Shown: piece by piece, positions 46,604 through 56,617 of the stretch | Numbering within the stretch: position 1 is the stretch's first letter | Layout of the letters: every line of letters starts with the position of its first letter | Assembly (NCBI RefSeq): GCF_008692605.1 | Contig: NZ_LFCT01000005.1 | Coordinates: 62,001 to 126,000, forward strand | DNA: 64,000 nucleotides | Reading direction: 5' to 3' | DNA from: Sphingobium estronivorans | GTDB taxonomy: Bacteria > Pseudomonadota > Alphaproteobacteria > Sphingomonadales > Sphingomonadaceae | Notes under the pieces: model-generated | Databases searched by the model: none | Told to the model about the DNA's origin: nothing | What the model saw: the letters and a program-made list of their open reading frames with translations, nothing else | Translations under genes and position numbers: made by a program

Positions 46604-47230
46604 TCAAACATTCCGAGCAAGGGCCAGACGGCCCGCGAGACCAAAGAAACCGACGCCCATGGCGCCTTCGAACCAGCGCATCGCGCTGCTCTGACCCACT
46701 TTGCGGCCTGCCTTGGTGGCAAGCACGGCCAGCAGGGCGCACCAGAAGAAGCCCAGCACATAGACGATTGCGATCAGCATCATGCCCTGCCACGGGGCGT
46801 CCGGGCCGGTGCCGACGAATTGCGGCAGCGCGGCGAGGAAGAAGATCGCGACCTTCGGGTTCAGCACAGTGCTGATGAACCCCTGGGTGAAGGGCGATCC
46901 ACCGATCCGCAGCTTGGGCGCTTCCGAAGCGGGCGAGGGCTTGATCGCGCCCCGCAGCATCGAAAGACCCAGCCAGGCGAGGTAGATGGCCCCTGCAATC
47001 TTCACCGCCACGAACAACCCCGGCACCGCGTTCAGCACGCTGAGGAAGCCGAAGCCGCACAACGCCATGTAGAACAGCCCGCCGATCAGGATGCCGCCGA
47101 TCGCCGCCATTCCCGCCTTCAGCCCAAGCCGTGCCGAGTGACCGGCCACCAGCATGGTGTCCGGTCCCGGCAGCAGCACCAGACCGATCGCCATGACGGT
47201 CCAGGCCAGGAGGGAATGAGCGGTCAGCAC
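46604..47230 (-). CDS. LysE/RhtB-family exporter inside the atp operon
   Basis: A 208-residue inner-membrane exporter with about six helices. The family motif LPGPDTMLVAGHSARLGLKA lies near residue 20 and GFISTVLNPKVAIFF at about 115. Members export amino acids (lysine, homoserine, threonine); the substrate is unknown. The gene fits exactly between atpA (stop 17 bases upstream) and atpG (3 bases downstream), same strand. Start is GTG, as the frame begins there, with a weak ribosome site. It must share the atp transcript. Confidence 0.88.
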   Translation of the reverse strand: MLTAHSLLAWTVMAIGLVLLPGPDTMLVAGHSARLGLKAGMAAIGGILIGGLFYMALCGFGFLSVLNAVPGLFVAVKIAGAIYLAWLGLSMLRGAIKPSPASEAPKLRIGGSPFTQGFISTVLNPKVAIFFLAALPQFVGTGPDAPWQGMMLIAIVYVLGFFWCALLAVLATKAGRKVGQSSAMRWFEGAMGVGFFGLAGRLALARNV

Positions 47231-47247
47231 TTCGTTAAGCGCCCGTC

Positions 47248-49334
<2,087 letters not shown>

Positions 49335-49382
49335 GCGCTTACCGTCCTCCATTCGTTCACTGGCACTTCATTTGCCGGTCAT

Positions 49383-49431
49383 GCAAAAAGAGGGGAGCAG
49401 TAATTGCCCCGGTCCCCTGTTGGGGGGCCGG
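49383..49431 (-). terminator. Candidate terminator between the protease gene and the atp operon
   Basis: On the minus strand CCGGCCCCCC (49431-49422) pairs with GGGGACCGG across an AACA loop. A second weak stem GGGG/CCCC leads to TTTTT near 49385. It could end the protease transcript before the atp promoter. The T-run is about 20 bases after the main stem, so efficiency is doubtful. Confidence 0.4.
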
Positions 49432-49530
49432 TTAGCAGCGGGATTATGACTATGCAAGCCATGGAACGCGATTCCGCCGTCAGGATGACAGCATTGCGAT
49501 TTGCCTGAGTTTTTATGAGTGGCGAATCGG

Positions 49531-51090
49531 CTATTGCCGGGTGTCGGCCGGGGCGAGCCGTCCCTTCTGGCAATGATAGACGATCCGCTCATTGGGCTGG
49601 GCCGACAACAGGGCGCCAAGATCGGTCTGGAGCGAGGCGATCTTCGCCAGCAACGCAGGGTCGCTGCCGCAGCCCTTGATCGGGCCGTTCTTCACCAGCG
49701 CCCGCGCCCTGGCCATGGTGTCGAGATCGGGCAGCCAGCGCTGGACCCGCAGGATGCCGGTGGCCGGGTCGAAGCGGCTGACGGTCACGAAATTGCGGTC
49801 GTCGGGGATGCCCGCCCGCTGCCAGCCGGTGCCGGACGACACATATTGGGTGTGCCCATCGACGCAGCCGCCATCGGCCCAGTTGAACCCGATGTCATTG
49901 GGTTCCGACACGGTGAGGCGGCTGCGGTCGAGGTCGACCTTGCACAGATTGTCGCCCGCCCAGGCATAGGCATTGTTGGCGGTGACGCTCTTGTCCTCGG
50001 GCAGTTTGACGCGCTCGTCGATGCTGGAGAAGCTGGGCTTGAGGAAGAACAGTCCGATCGCGCCGAACAGCAGCAGGCCGCCCCCGGCCAGCCAACAGGT
50101 CGCGCGCCTTTCCTTGCCCTGGCTGTAGAACAGGCCGCCTCCGCCAAGGCCCAGCACCGCCAGCGCCAGCAGCACGGCGGCGCCTGCCATCGCATTTTCG
50201 CGGGCAGAGATCACGTCGCGCTCGGCGGTGTCGCGCGCCTTGTTCATCGCGGCTTCGCGGGCGTCGGCGCGGGCGCGTTCGGACTGTTCGCTCCGCGCCT
50301 CCTCGCGCTGGGTGAGGGCGGCTTCGGCGGCGTCGGCCTCCGCCATGGATCGGCAGGGAAGGACCGTGTGCAGCGAAGAAACGCCCGCCTGCCGCAGGAA
50401 AGAGGCGACCTCCCGCCAGGATACGGCGAATCCGAATTCGGCATCATTGCCGTCCGACACCGATCCGAAGCTGTTGACGCCCAGCACGCGCCCGCAATCG
50501 TCGACCAGCGGGCCGCCGCTATTGCCCGCCGCCAGCGGCGCGGTGTGCAGCACCGTGTCGAAATTCTGGCTGGCGCGGCCGGAGGAGACATTGCCGCTGG
50601 TCTTGACCGTGCCCAGCGGCTCGACCATCTGCTTCAGGCCCAGGCCCTGCGCGCGGTCGACCGTGCCGGGATAGCCGATGGCGGTGACATGCTGCCCGTC
50701 GCTGACCGCCCCGCCGTAGAAGGTGCTGACCGGCAGGCTCCCTTCCTCCAGCTGGATCAGCGCCAGGTCGTTGCCCGGCGAATAGGCGATGATCCGGCCG
50801 CCAAAGGTCTTGCTCCCTTCCGAAGGGATGACGCCGATGACGAGATTTTTTTCCTGCCGCGTCAGTTCGACCACATGGGCGTTGGTCAGTATCTTGTCGG
50901 GCGCGACCGCAAAGCCGCTGCCATGCCCCACGAAATAGGCGTCGGAGCCGTTGGTCGCGACCAGCACGACGCGAACCACGCCGCGGGCGGCGGCGGCGAT
51001 ATCCTGCTGCTCCGCACGCGCGCTCAGGGGCGCGACGAGGGCGAGGATCAGGGCGAGGCGACGGAATAATGCGACCATGATTTGCGGCAT
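49531..51090 (-). CDS. Membrane-anchored trypsin-like serine protease with novel C-terminal domain
   Basis: A 519-residue protein. A signal peptide (cut near 26, SARAE) precedes a trypsin-fold domain with the full triad: His72 (LTNAHVV), Asp108 (GNDLALIQL) and Ser191 (AAGNSGGPL). A charged coiled coil (about 250-300, rich in Ala, Glu, Arg) leads to two membrane helices (about 302-322 and 331-349) and a C-terminal domain (355-519) that I do not recognise. DegP-like PDZ domains are absent. It may be an envelope sensor or processing protease. The ATG at 51078 is an alternative start. Confidence 0.83.
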   Translation of the reverse strand: MPQIMVALFRRLALILALVAPLSARAEQQDIAAAARGVVRVVLVATNGSDAYFVGHGSGFAVAPDKILTNAHVVELTRQEKNLVIGVIPSEGSKTFGGRIIAYSPGNDLALIQLEEGSLPVSTFYGGAVSDGQHVTAIGYPGTVDRAQGLGLKQMVEPLGTVKTSGNVSSGRASQNFDTVLHTAPLAAGNSGGPLVDDCGRVLGVNSFGSVSDGNDAEFGFAVSWREVASFLRQAGVSSLHTVLPCRSMAEADAAEAALTQREEARSEQSERARADAREAAMNKARDTAERDVISARENAMAGAAVLLALAVLGLGGGGLFYSQGKERRATCWLAGGGLLLFGAIGLFFLKPSFSSIDERVKLPEDKSVTANNAYAWAGDNLCKVDLDRSRLTVSEPNDIGFNWADGGCVDGHTQYVSSGTGWQRAGIPDDRNFVTVSRFDPATGILRVQRWLPDLDTMARARALVKNGPIKGCGSDPALLAKIASLQTDLGALLSAQPNERIVYHCQKGRLAPADTRQ

Positions 51091-51203
51091 TCATATGCAA
51101 TGGCGGGATTGAGGCAATGCGGAAATATGCGAAACCGCCTTTTGACCGCAAGCGGCGGGAAGTCTGGCGCATTCCAACGCCCTATCCCATATGCATGACC
51201 GAG

Positions 51204-52256
51204 ATGAGACATATCGAACCTGCGAAGCGCTCGATGCCCGACGCCGAGGCGTGCTGGGACGCTTTTCTGCGCCGGGATCGCGCCTTTGACGGGCGGTTTG
51301 TCGGCGCCGTGCTGACCACCGGCATCTATTGCAAGCCGAGTTGTGCCGCGCGCCATCCCCGGCGGGAAAATATGATATTCCTGCCCGATCCCGAAGGGGC
51401 GCGGGCGGCGGGTTTCCGCGCCTGCCTGCGCTGCCGCCCGGACGAGGTGGGGCGCGACCGGCTGGCGGTGGACGCCGCCATCGCCTTCATCGCTGCCGCC
51501 GAAACGCCGCCTTCGCTGGGGGAGGTGGCGGATCATGCCGGCTATGCGCCGCATCATTTCCATCGGCTGTTCAAACGGGAAACGGGGATGACGCCCGCCG
51601 CCTATGCCCGGTCGCTGCGCACCGAACGGTTGAAAAGCGCGCTGGAGGAGGGGAGCAGCGTCACCGCAGCCATCTATGAAGCGGGCTATAATGCGCCGAG
51701 CAGGGCCTATGCCGATGTCGGGCAGCATCTGGGCATGACGCCCAGCGCCTGGCGGGACGGGGGCCGGGGCGCGGTGATTCGCCATGCGGTGGTGGCGACC
51801 AGCCTTGGGCCCGCGCTGGTTGCGGGGACGGAGCGGGGATTGTGCCGGATCAGCTTCGACGAAGGCGAATCGGACCTGCGCCGACGCTTTCCCAAGGCGG
51901 AGATTCTGCCCGGCGATGAGGCGCTTCTCGGATTGGCGGCGCAGGTGGCACGGTTGATCGACGATCCGGCGGCAGCGCTGGAACTGCCGATGGATGTGTC
52001 GGGAACGGCCTTCCAGCAGGCGGTCTGGGCGGCGCTGCGCGCCATACCGCCGGGCGAGACGCGGACCTATGGCGAAATCGCGGCGGCGGTCGGCAAGCCG
52101 GGCGCGGTGCGGGCAGCCGGAACGGCTTGCGGCGGCAATAATCTGGCGGTGCTGATCCCCTGCCATCGCGTTCTGCGGAGCGATGGAAGTCTGGGCGGCT
52201 ACGCCTATGGGGTCGAGCGGAAGAGAGCGCTGCTGGAGCGGGAAGGGCAGGGTTAG
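51204..52256 (+). CDS. ada: Bifunctional Ada: AraC-type activator and O6-methylguanine-DNA methyltransferase
   Basis: Repairs methylphosphotriesters and O6-methylguanine by suicide methyl transfer and, once methylated, activates the adaptive response. The 350-residue protein has the zinc-cysteine domain (four Cys in IYCKPSC and FRACLRCRP), an AraC HTH (about residues 90-180), and a C-terminal methyltransferase with PCHRV and GTACGGNN. Start is uncertain: I chose the ATG at 51204 by length against E. coli Ada; 51195 and 51234 are in frame. The 3' end overlaps the convergent DUF1289 gene by four bases. Confidence 0.93.
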   Translation: MRHIEPAKRSMPDAEACWDAFLRRDRAFDGRFVGAVLTTGIYCKPSCAARHPRRENMIFLPDPEGARAAGFRACLRCRPDEVGRDRLAVDAAIAFIAAAETPPSLGEVADHAGYAPHHFHRLFKRETGMTPAAYARSLRTERLKSALEEGSSVTAAIYEAGYNAPSRAYADVGQHLGMTPSAWRDGGRGAVIRHAVVATSLGPALVAGTERGLCRISFDEGESDLRRRFPKAEILPGDEALLGLAAQVARLIDDPAAALELPMDVSGTAFQQAVWAALRAIPPGETRTYGEIAAAVGKPGAVRAAGTACGGNNLAVLIPCHRVLRSDGSLGGYAYGVERKRALLEREGQG

Positions 52257-52402
52257 GCCTTTTTCAACCGCTCCATGATCGCTCGCCGCTGCGCCTTGCT
52301 CATCCCTCGCCAACGGGCGATCTCATCGGTCGTGCGCCCGCAGCCGGTGCAGACCCGCCGGGCCTTGTCGAGCGTGCAGATATTGACGCAGGGGCTTTCC
52401 AT
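52253..52402 (-). CDS. DUF1289 family small Cys-rich protein
   Basis: A 49-residue protein with four cysteines, ESPCVNIC...VCTGCGRT, and then a helical tail (WRGMSKAQRRAIMERLKK). The Cys pattern suggests a zinc or iron-sulfur site; function is undefined. Its ATG overlaps the priA stop as TGATG by one base, so translation is coupled and the frame's 24 extra upstream codons are shadow. Confidence 0.85.
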   Translation of the reverse strand: MESPCVNICTLDKARRVCTGCGRTTDEIARWRGMSKAQRRAIMERLKKA

Positions 52403-54573
52403 CACATGAAGCTGTAGGGGTCGACGTCCACCGCCACCCGCGTGCCCGATTTCCATGTCAGATTGCCCAGCCATTCGCGGATCGCGCCCTGCACGTCGAC
52501 CTGCCTAGTGGCGTGGATCAGCAGGCGGTGGCGATGGCGGCCCCGCAGCACGGAAAGCGGCGCGGGCGCGGGACCGTAGACGCGCATGCCCTCGATCAGA
52601 GGAGCCGATTTGCCGATCAGGCGGGCGACTTCGGCGGCTTCGTCGGCATCCTCGCTGGAGATGATGATCGCGGCGAAGCGGCCGAAGGGCGGGGCGTTGG
52701 CGTGGCGGCGATTGGCCGTCTCCACCTCATAGAAGCGTTCCGAATCGCCCGCGATCAGCGCCTTGATGACCTCCGCCTCCGGCATGCGGGTCTGGACGAA
52801 GACGCGGCCCGGCTTTTGCCCGCGCCCGGCGCGTCCCGCCACCTGCACGATTTGCTGGAAGGTGCGCTCCGACGCGCGCAGGTCGCCGCCCTCCAGCCCC
52901 AGGTCCGCGTCGATCACGCCCACCAGCGTCAGGTTCGGGAAATGATAGCCCTTGGTGATGAGCTGCGTGCCGACGATGATGTCGATGGCGCCCGCCTCCA
53001 CCGATTTCACGAACTCCGCGACCTTGGCGGGCGACCACAGCGTGTCGGAGGTGACAATGGCGGTGCGGGCATTGGGCCAGAGGGCCTTCACCTCGTCCGC
53101 GATGCGCTCGACACCGGGGCCGCAGGCAACCAGCGAATCCTCCTCCTTGCATTCCGGGCAGAAGCGCGGGGCCGGGATGACATGGCCGCAATGGTGGCAG
53201 GCGAGGCGATGGGTCAGCCGGTGCTCGACCATCCAGGCGGTGCAATTGGGGCATTGGAAACGATAGCCGCAATGACGGCAGAGCGTCAGCGGCGCATAGC
53301 CCCGGCGGTTGAGGAACAGCAGGCTCTGCTCCTCCTTCGCCATATTTTCGTCGATGGCGCGGACGAGGGGCGGGGCGATCCAGCGGCCGCGCTCGGGCGG
53401 ATCGGTCAGCAGGTTGACCTCCTCGATGGCGGGCATGGCCGCGCCGCCGAAGCGGGAGGGGAGCTTGATCTCCCTGTACCGGCCCAGTTCCACCTGATGC
53501 CGCGTCTCGATGGCGGGCGTGGCCGAGGCGAGGATGACCGGGAATTTCTCGATCAGGCCGCGCATCACCGCCACGTCGCGGGCGTGGTAATGGACGCCGT
53601 CCTCCTGCTTGAAGCTGGCTTCATGCGCTTCGTCGACGATGATGAGGCCGAGATTGGGATAGGGCAGGAACAGCGCCGAGCGCGCGCCGACCACCACCGG
53701 CGCCTCGCCCGCCGCGATTGCCCGCCACGCCCGACGCCGCTCGCTCTGGCGCAGGCCGCTGTGCCAGTTGACCGGCACCGTGCCGAAGCGCTTTTCGAAC
53801 CGTTCGAGAAAGGGTTCGGTCAGTGCGATTTCGGGGAGCAGCACCAGCACCTGCCGCCCCTCGCGGATGGCGGCGGCAATGGCTTCGAAATATACCTCGG
53901 TCTTGCCCGATCCGGTCACGCCATCGAGCAGGAAGGGGGCGAAGGTCCGGTCCTTCACGGCCGCGATGAACTGATCGGCGGCGGCGCCCTGCTTGTCGGA
54001 CAAAAGCGGCGGAGCATGGTCGGGATCGGGCCTGGGGAAGGGCGTATCGACGCTGACTTCCACCGCTTCGAAGGCGCCCGCCTTGATAAGGCCGCGAATC
54101 ACCGCATCGCTGACGCCGCCGATCATCGCCAGTTCGCGGATCAGCCCCTGCCGCTCCCCGATGCGCTCCATCGCCTGGGTCCGCTGCTCGGTCATGCGGT
54201 CCGGCAACTCGCCGGTGGCGCGATATTCGATGACGGTGCGGGCCCCCTCCAGCGCCGCCATCGATGCCAGCGTCATGCGCAGCACGGCGGCGATGGGCGC
54301 GAGATAATAGTCCGCCGTCCACTCGATCAGGCGGCGCACCGTTTCGGGCACCGGCGGTGCATCGACCAGCGCCACGATATTGCGCAGGCGGTTGTCGCCC
54401 ACCGTCTCGATATCGGGGAAGCTGTCCTCCTCCCACACCACGCCGACGATCTGGCGCGGTCCCAGCGGCGCGACGACGATGCTGCCGGGCCTGGCGTTCA
54501 TCCCATGCGGCACGCGATAGTCGAGCGGCCCCAGGGCAGCGTTCAGCAGGATGACACGGGCGCGCGAACTCAT
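52402..54573 (-). CDS. priA: Primosomal protein N' (PriA helicase)
   Basis: 3'-5' DNA helicase that restarts stalled forks by loading the replisome. The 723-residue protein has the N-terminal 3'-DNA-binding domain (residues 1-105), Walker A GVTGSGKT at 218-225, DEAH box (IIVDEAHEASFKQ) and eight zinc-binding cysteines in CRHCGYRFQCPNC plus CHHCG and CPEC. The helicase C-terminal motif GRAGRG follows. Start ATG at 54573. Coupled to DUF1289 by the TGATG overlap. No sign of truncation. Confidence 0.97.
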   Translation of the reverse strand: MSSRARVILLNAALGPLDYRVPHGMNARPGSIVVAPLGPRQIVGVVWEEDSFPDIETVGDNRLRNIVALVDAPPVPETVRRLIEWTADYYLAPIAAVLRMTLASMAALEGARTVIEYRATGELPDRMTEQRTQAMERIGERQGLIRELAMIGGVSDAVIRGLIKAGAFEAVEVSVDTPFPRPDPDHAPPLLSDKQGAAADQFIAAVKDRTFAPFLLDGVTGSGKTEVYFEAIAAAIREGRQVLVLLPEIALTEPFLERFEKRFGTVPVNWHSGLRQSERRRAWRAIAAGEAPVVVGARSALFLPYPNLGLIIVDEAHEASFKQEDGVHYHARDVAVMRGLIEKFPVILASATPAIETRHQVELGRYREIKLPSRFGGAAMPAIEEVNLLTDPPERGRWIAPPLVRAIDENMAKEEQSLLFLNRRGYAPLTLCRHCGYRFQCPNCTAWMVEHRLTHRLACHHCGHVIPAPRFCPECKEEDSLVACGPGVERIADEVKALWPNARTAIVTSDTLWSPAKVAEFVKSVEAGAIDIIVGTQLITKGYHFPNLTLVGVIDADLGLEGGDLRASERTFQQIVQVAGRAGRGQKPGRVFVQTRMPEAEVIKALIAGDSERFYEVETANRRHANAPPFGRFAAIIISSEDADEAAEVARLIGKSAPLIEGMRVYGPAPAPLSVLRGRHRHRLLIHATRQVDVQGAIREWLGNLTWKSGTRVAVDVDPYSFM

Positions 54574-54619
54574 CGCCCCTTCCCTAATGGCAGGGACGGG
54601 GGAGGCAAGGGAGGAAGCG

Positions 54620-55285
54620 TCAGATTTTCCAGCTCAATGTCAGCCAGGGGATATGCGCCACCGCATCGGGCTTGCCGTCGCGGAAAGTCTGCTGCCGCAT
54701 ATAGAGCAATTGGGCGTCCAGCGCCTTGCCGATCGGATGGCGCAGGCCGATCTGATGGCGCATCACGGCCAGGCCGGTCTTGTCGCTGGGCTTGGCGCGA
54801 TTGAGCTGGACCATCAACTCGGCGGCTGCGACCAGCGTCCATTGCTTGCCGACGTCGAGCGGAATCGACGCCTGCACCCGCTGGCGCAGGCGCCAACCCG
54901 CCTTGTCGGCGGTGTCGAAGAAGCGCTGCTCGATCCGGGTGCGGGACAGCCACATGCCCTTCGCCATCGACAGCTGCTGGAACAGGCGCATTTCCTGTTC
55001 GGGACCGGAGTGGAAATAGGCAAAGCCCGCGCCGATCTGCACGCCCGTCGCGATGCGATGATCGAGCGAGACGCGCGCGACCTGCTGATCGCCATTGGAA
55101 CGGTCCCGCCGGAAGCGCTGGCTGGCGTCGATCAGGACGGTGTCGGCATCGCTTGCCTTGACGATAAGCGATTCGGTCATCCACCCCTGGGTTTCGCTGG
55201 TCGCGGCGGCGGCGGGCATGGCGGCGCTCATTGCGATGAGCAGGGACGCGTCCCATATAGAGCGGGAACGCTGAAGGCGGAGCAT
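54620..55285 (-). CDS. DUF2490 family secreted protein
   Basis: A 221-residue protein with a signal peptide (cut near residue 28, AAMPAAAATS). The rest is alternating beta-strands with many aromatic and charged residues (WRLRQRVQASIPLD, ELMVQLNR), typical of DUF2490, thought to form small outer-membrane barrels, here ending WLTLSWKI. AAAGGACC lies about eight bases before the ATG; the frame's 31 extra codons are not needed. It lies 46 bases upstream of priA. Confidence 0.82.
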   Translation of the reverse strand: MLRLQRSRSIWDASLLIAMSAAMPAAAATSETQGWMTESLIVKASDADTVLIDASQRFRRDRSNGDQQVARVSLDHRIATGVQIGAGFAYFHSGPEQEMRLFQQLSMAKGMWLSRTRIEQRFFDTADKAGWRLRQRVQASIPLDVGKQWTLVAAAELMVQLNRAKPSDKTGLAVMRHQIGLRHPIGKALDAQLLYMRQQTFRDGKPDAVAHIPWLTLSWKI

Positions 55286-55427
55286 CGATCGGTCCTTTGG
55301 AAAGGTGTCACCGTCATAATGTTGCGCGGGCGCGGCGGTAAAGCCTCGGCGAACGGCAATAATGGCTAAATCCGCCATCAGCCGCTAAAGGGAGCGCGAT
55401 TCGCCACTCTCCCTTCGGAGCCACGCC

Positions 55428-56081
55428 ATGAAATTCTTCGTCGATACCGCCGACACCAACGAAATCCGCGACCTTGCCGCCACGGGCCTGCTGGACGGCG
55501 TTACCACTAACCCCTCGCTGATCCACAAGTCGGGCCGTAAATTCCTGGAAGTGGTCGAGGAAATTTGCGGGCTGGTCGAAGGGCCGGTGTCGGCCGAAGT
55601 CGTCGCGCTCGACCATGAGACGATGATGAAGGAAGCCGCCGTGCTGCGGAAGATCGCCGACAATGTCTGCATCAAGGTGCCGTTGACCATCGACGGCCTC
55701 AAGACCTGCAAGGCGCTGACCGGCGATGGCGTCATGGTGAACGTCACCCTCTGCTTCTCGGCCAATCAGGCGCTGCTGGCGGCCAAGGCGGGCGCGACCT
55801 TCATCTCGCCCTTCGTCGGCCGGCATGACGATAATGGCTTCGACGGCATGAAGCTGATCGAGGATATCCGCCTGATCTACGACAATTACGCGTTCGACAC
55901 CGAAATCCTGGTGGCCTCGGTCCGTCACCCCATCCATGTGCTGGAAGCGGCGAAGATCGGCGCCGACGTGATGACCGCGCCGCCCTCGGTCATAAAGGCG
56001 CTGTTCAACCATGTGCTGACCGACAAGGGCATTGCCGGCTTCTTGGCCGACTGGGAAAAGACCGGCCAGTCGGTTCTCTGA
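55428..56081 (+). CDS. fsa: Fructose-6-phosphate aldolase / transaldolase (TalC/Fsa type)
   Basis: Small TIM-barrel class I aldolase-transaldolase of 217 residues. It begins [13 protein letters not shown] and has [13 protein letters not shown] and VCIKVPLT with Schiff-base Lys83. The short subfamily contains both transaldolases and fructose-6-phosphate aldolases; the two are not separated here. It works in the non-oxidative pentose phosphate pathway. The ATG follows GGAGCC. A strong terminator comes just after. Confidence 0.92.
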   Translation: MKFFVDTADTNEIRDLAATGLLDGVTTNPSLIHKSGRKFLEVVEEICGLVEGPVSAEVVALDHETMMKEAAVLRKIADNVCIKVPLTIDGLKTCKALTGDGVMVNVTLCFSANQALLAAKAGATFISPFVGRHDDNGFDGMKLIEDIRLIYDNYAFDTEILVASVRHPIHVLEAAKIGADVMTAPPSVIKALFNHVLTDKGIAGFLADWEKTGQSVL

Positions 56082-56093
56082 TTTTCGCTTCCC

Positions 56094-56127
56094 AAAAAGG
56101 GCGCGCGGGGAACCGGGCGCCCTTTTT
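56094..56127 (+). terminator. Intrinsic terminator after fsa
   Basis: AAAAAGGGCGC (56094-56104) and GCGCCCTTTTT (56117-56127) form an 11-bp stem with a 12-base loop and a T6 run. It starts 13 bases past the stop. Confidence 0.88.
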
Positions 56128-56181
56128 TCTGTCGCAACCTTCCCCGCATCGCATCATTCTCTCCCGCAAAGGAGAGAGCCG

Positions 56182-56508
56182 ATGTTCGTCGCGGTTTATT
56201 GGTGGCGCGTCCACCCCGGCAAGGAAGAGCAGTTCCGCAAGGCCTGGCGCCGGGGAACCGACCTGATCCGCGAAAAATACGGCAGTTACGGTTCGCGCCT
56301 GCACCGCGATGCGGACGGGCGCTTCGTCGGTTACGCCGAATGGCCGGACGAGGCGACCTGGCGCGCGGCCTTCGACCGGAAGATGGTCTATGACGAGCCG
56401 GAGACGCGCGCGGCCTTCGTCGATGCCATTGCCGAAGTGCCGGCCGACGCCGATCCCATCTTCACCATGACCGTGACCGACGATCTGCTGCTGCGCGCGC
56501 GCGGTTGA
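56182..56508 (+). CDS. Antibiotic biosynthesis monooxygenase-fold (ABM) protein
   Basis: A 108-residue ferredoxin-like (dimeric alpha/beta barrel) protein. It begins MFVAVYWWRVHPGKEEQFRK, a typical ABM strand-helix start, and contains LHRDADGRFVGYAEWPDEA. Members may be quinone monooxygenases or heme-binding proteins; no catalytic set is evident, so the activity is unclear. AAAGGAGAG lies eight bases before the ATG, and 50 codons of upstream open frame run back through the fsa terminator and are not used. Confidence 0.78.
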   Translation: MFVAVYWWRVHPGKEEQFRKAWRRGTDLIREKYGSYGSRLHRDADGRFVGYAEWPDEATWRAAFDRKMVYDEPETRAAFVDAIAEVPADADPIFTMTVTDDLLLRARG

Positions 56509-56617
56509 CCGATCGCCCTACCACTTTTGCCCTGCGCGCCTCTCCCGATGCCCTGATGCGCTGGCTGGTACAGCCTCTATCACTGCCCAATCCCTTTGAA
56601 AAAAGGAGGGAAAGAGC

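Noticed and set aside
49368..49619. 83-codon minus-strand frame upstream of atpH
   Set aside because: Low-complexity, overlaps the end of the protease gene and a hairpin; no start signal.
56032..56181. N-terminal extension of the ABM protein
   Set aside because: It would cross the fsa terminator; a good AAAGGAGAG site supports the internal ATG.
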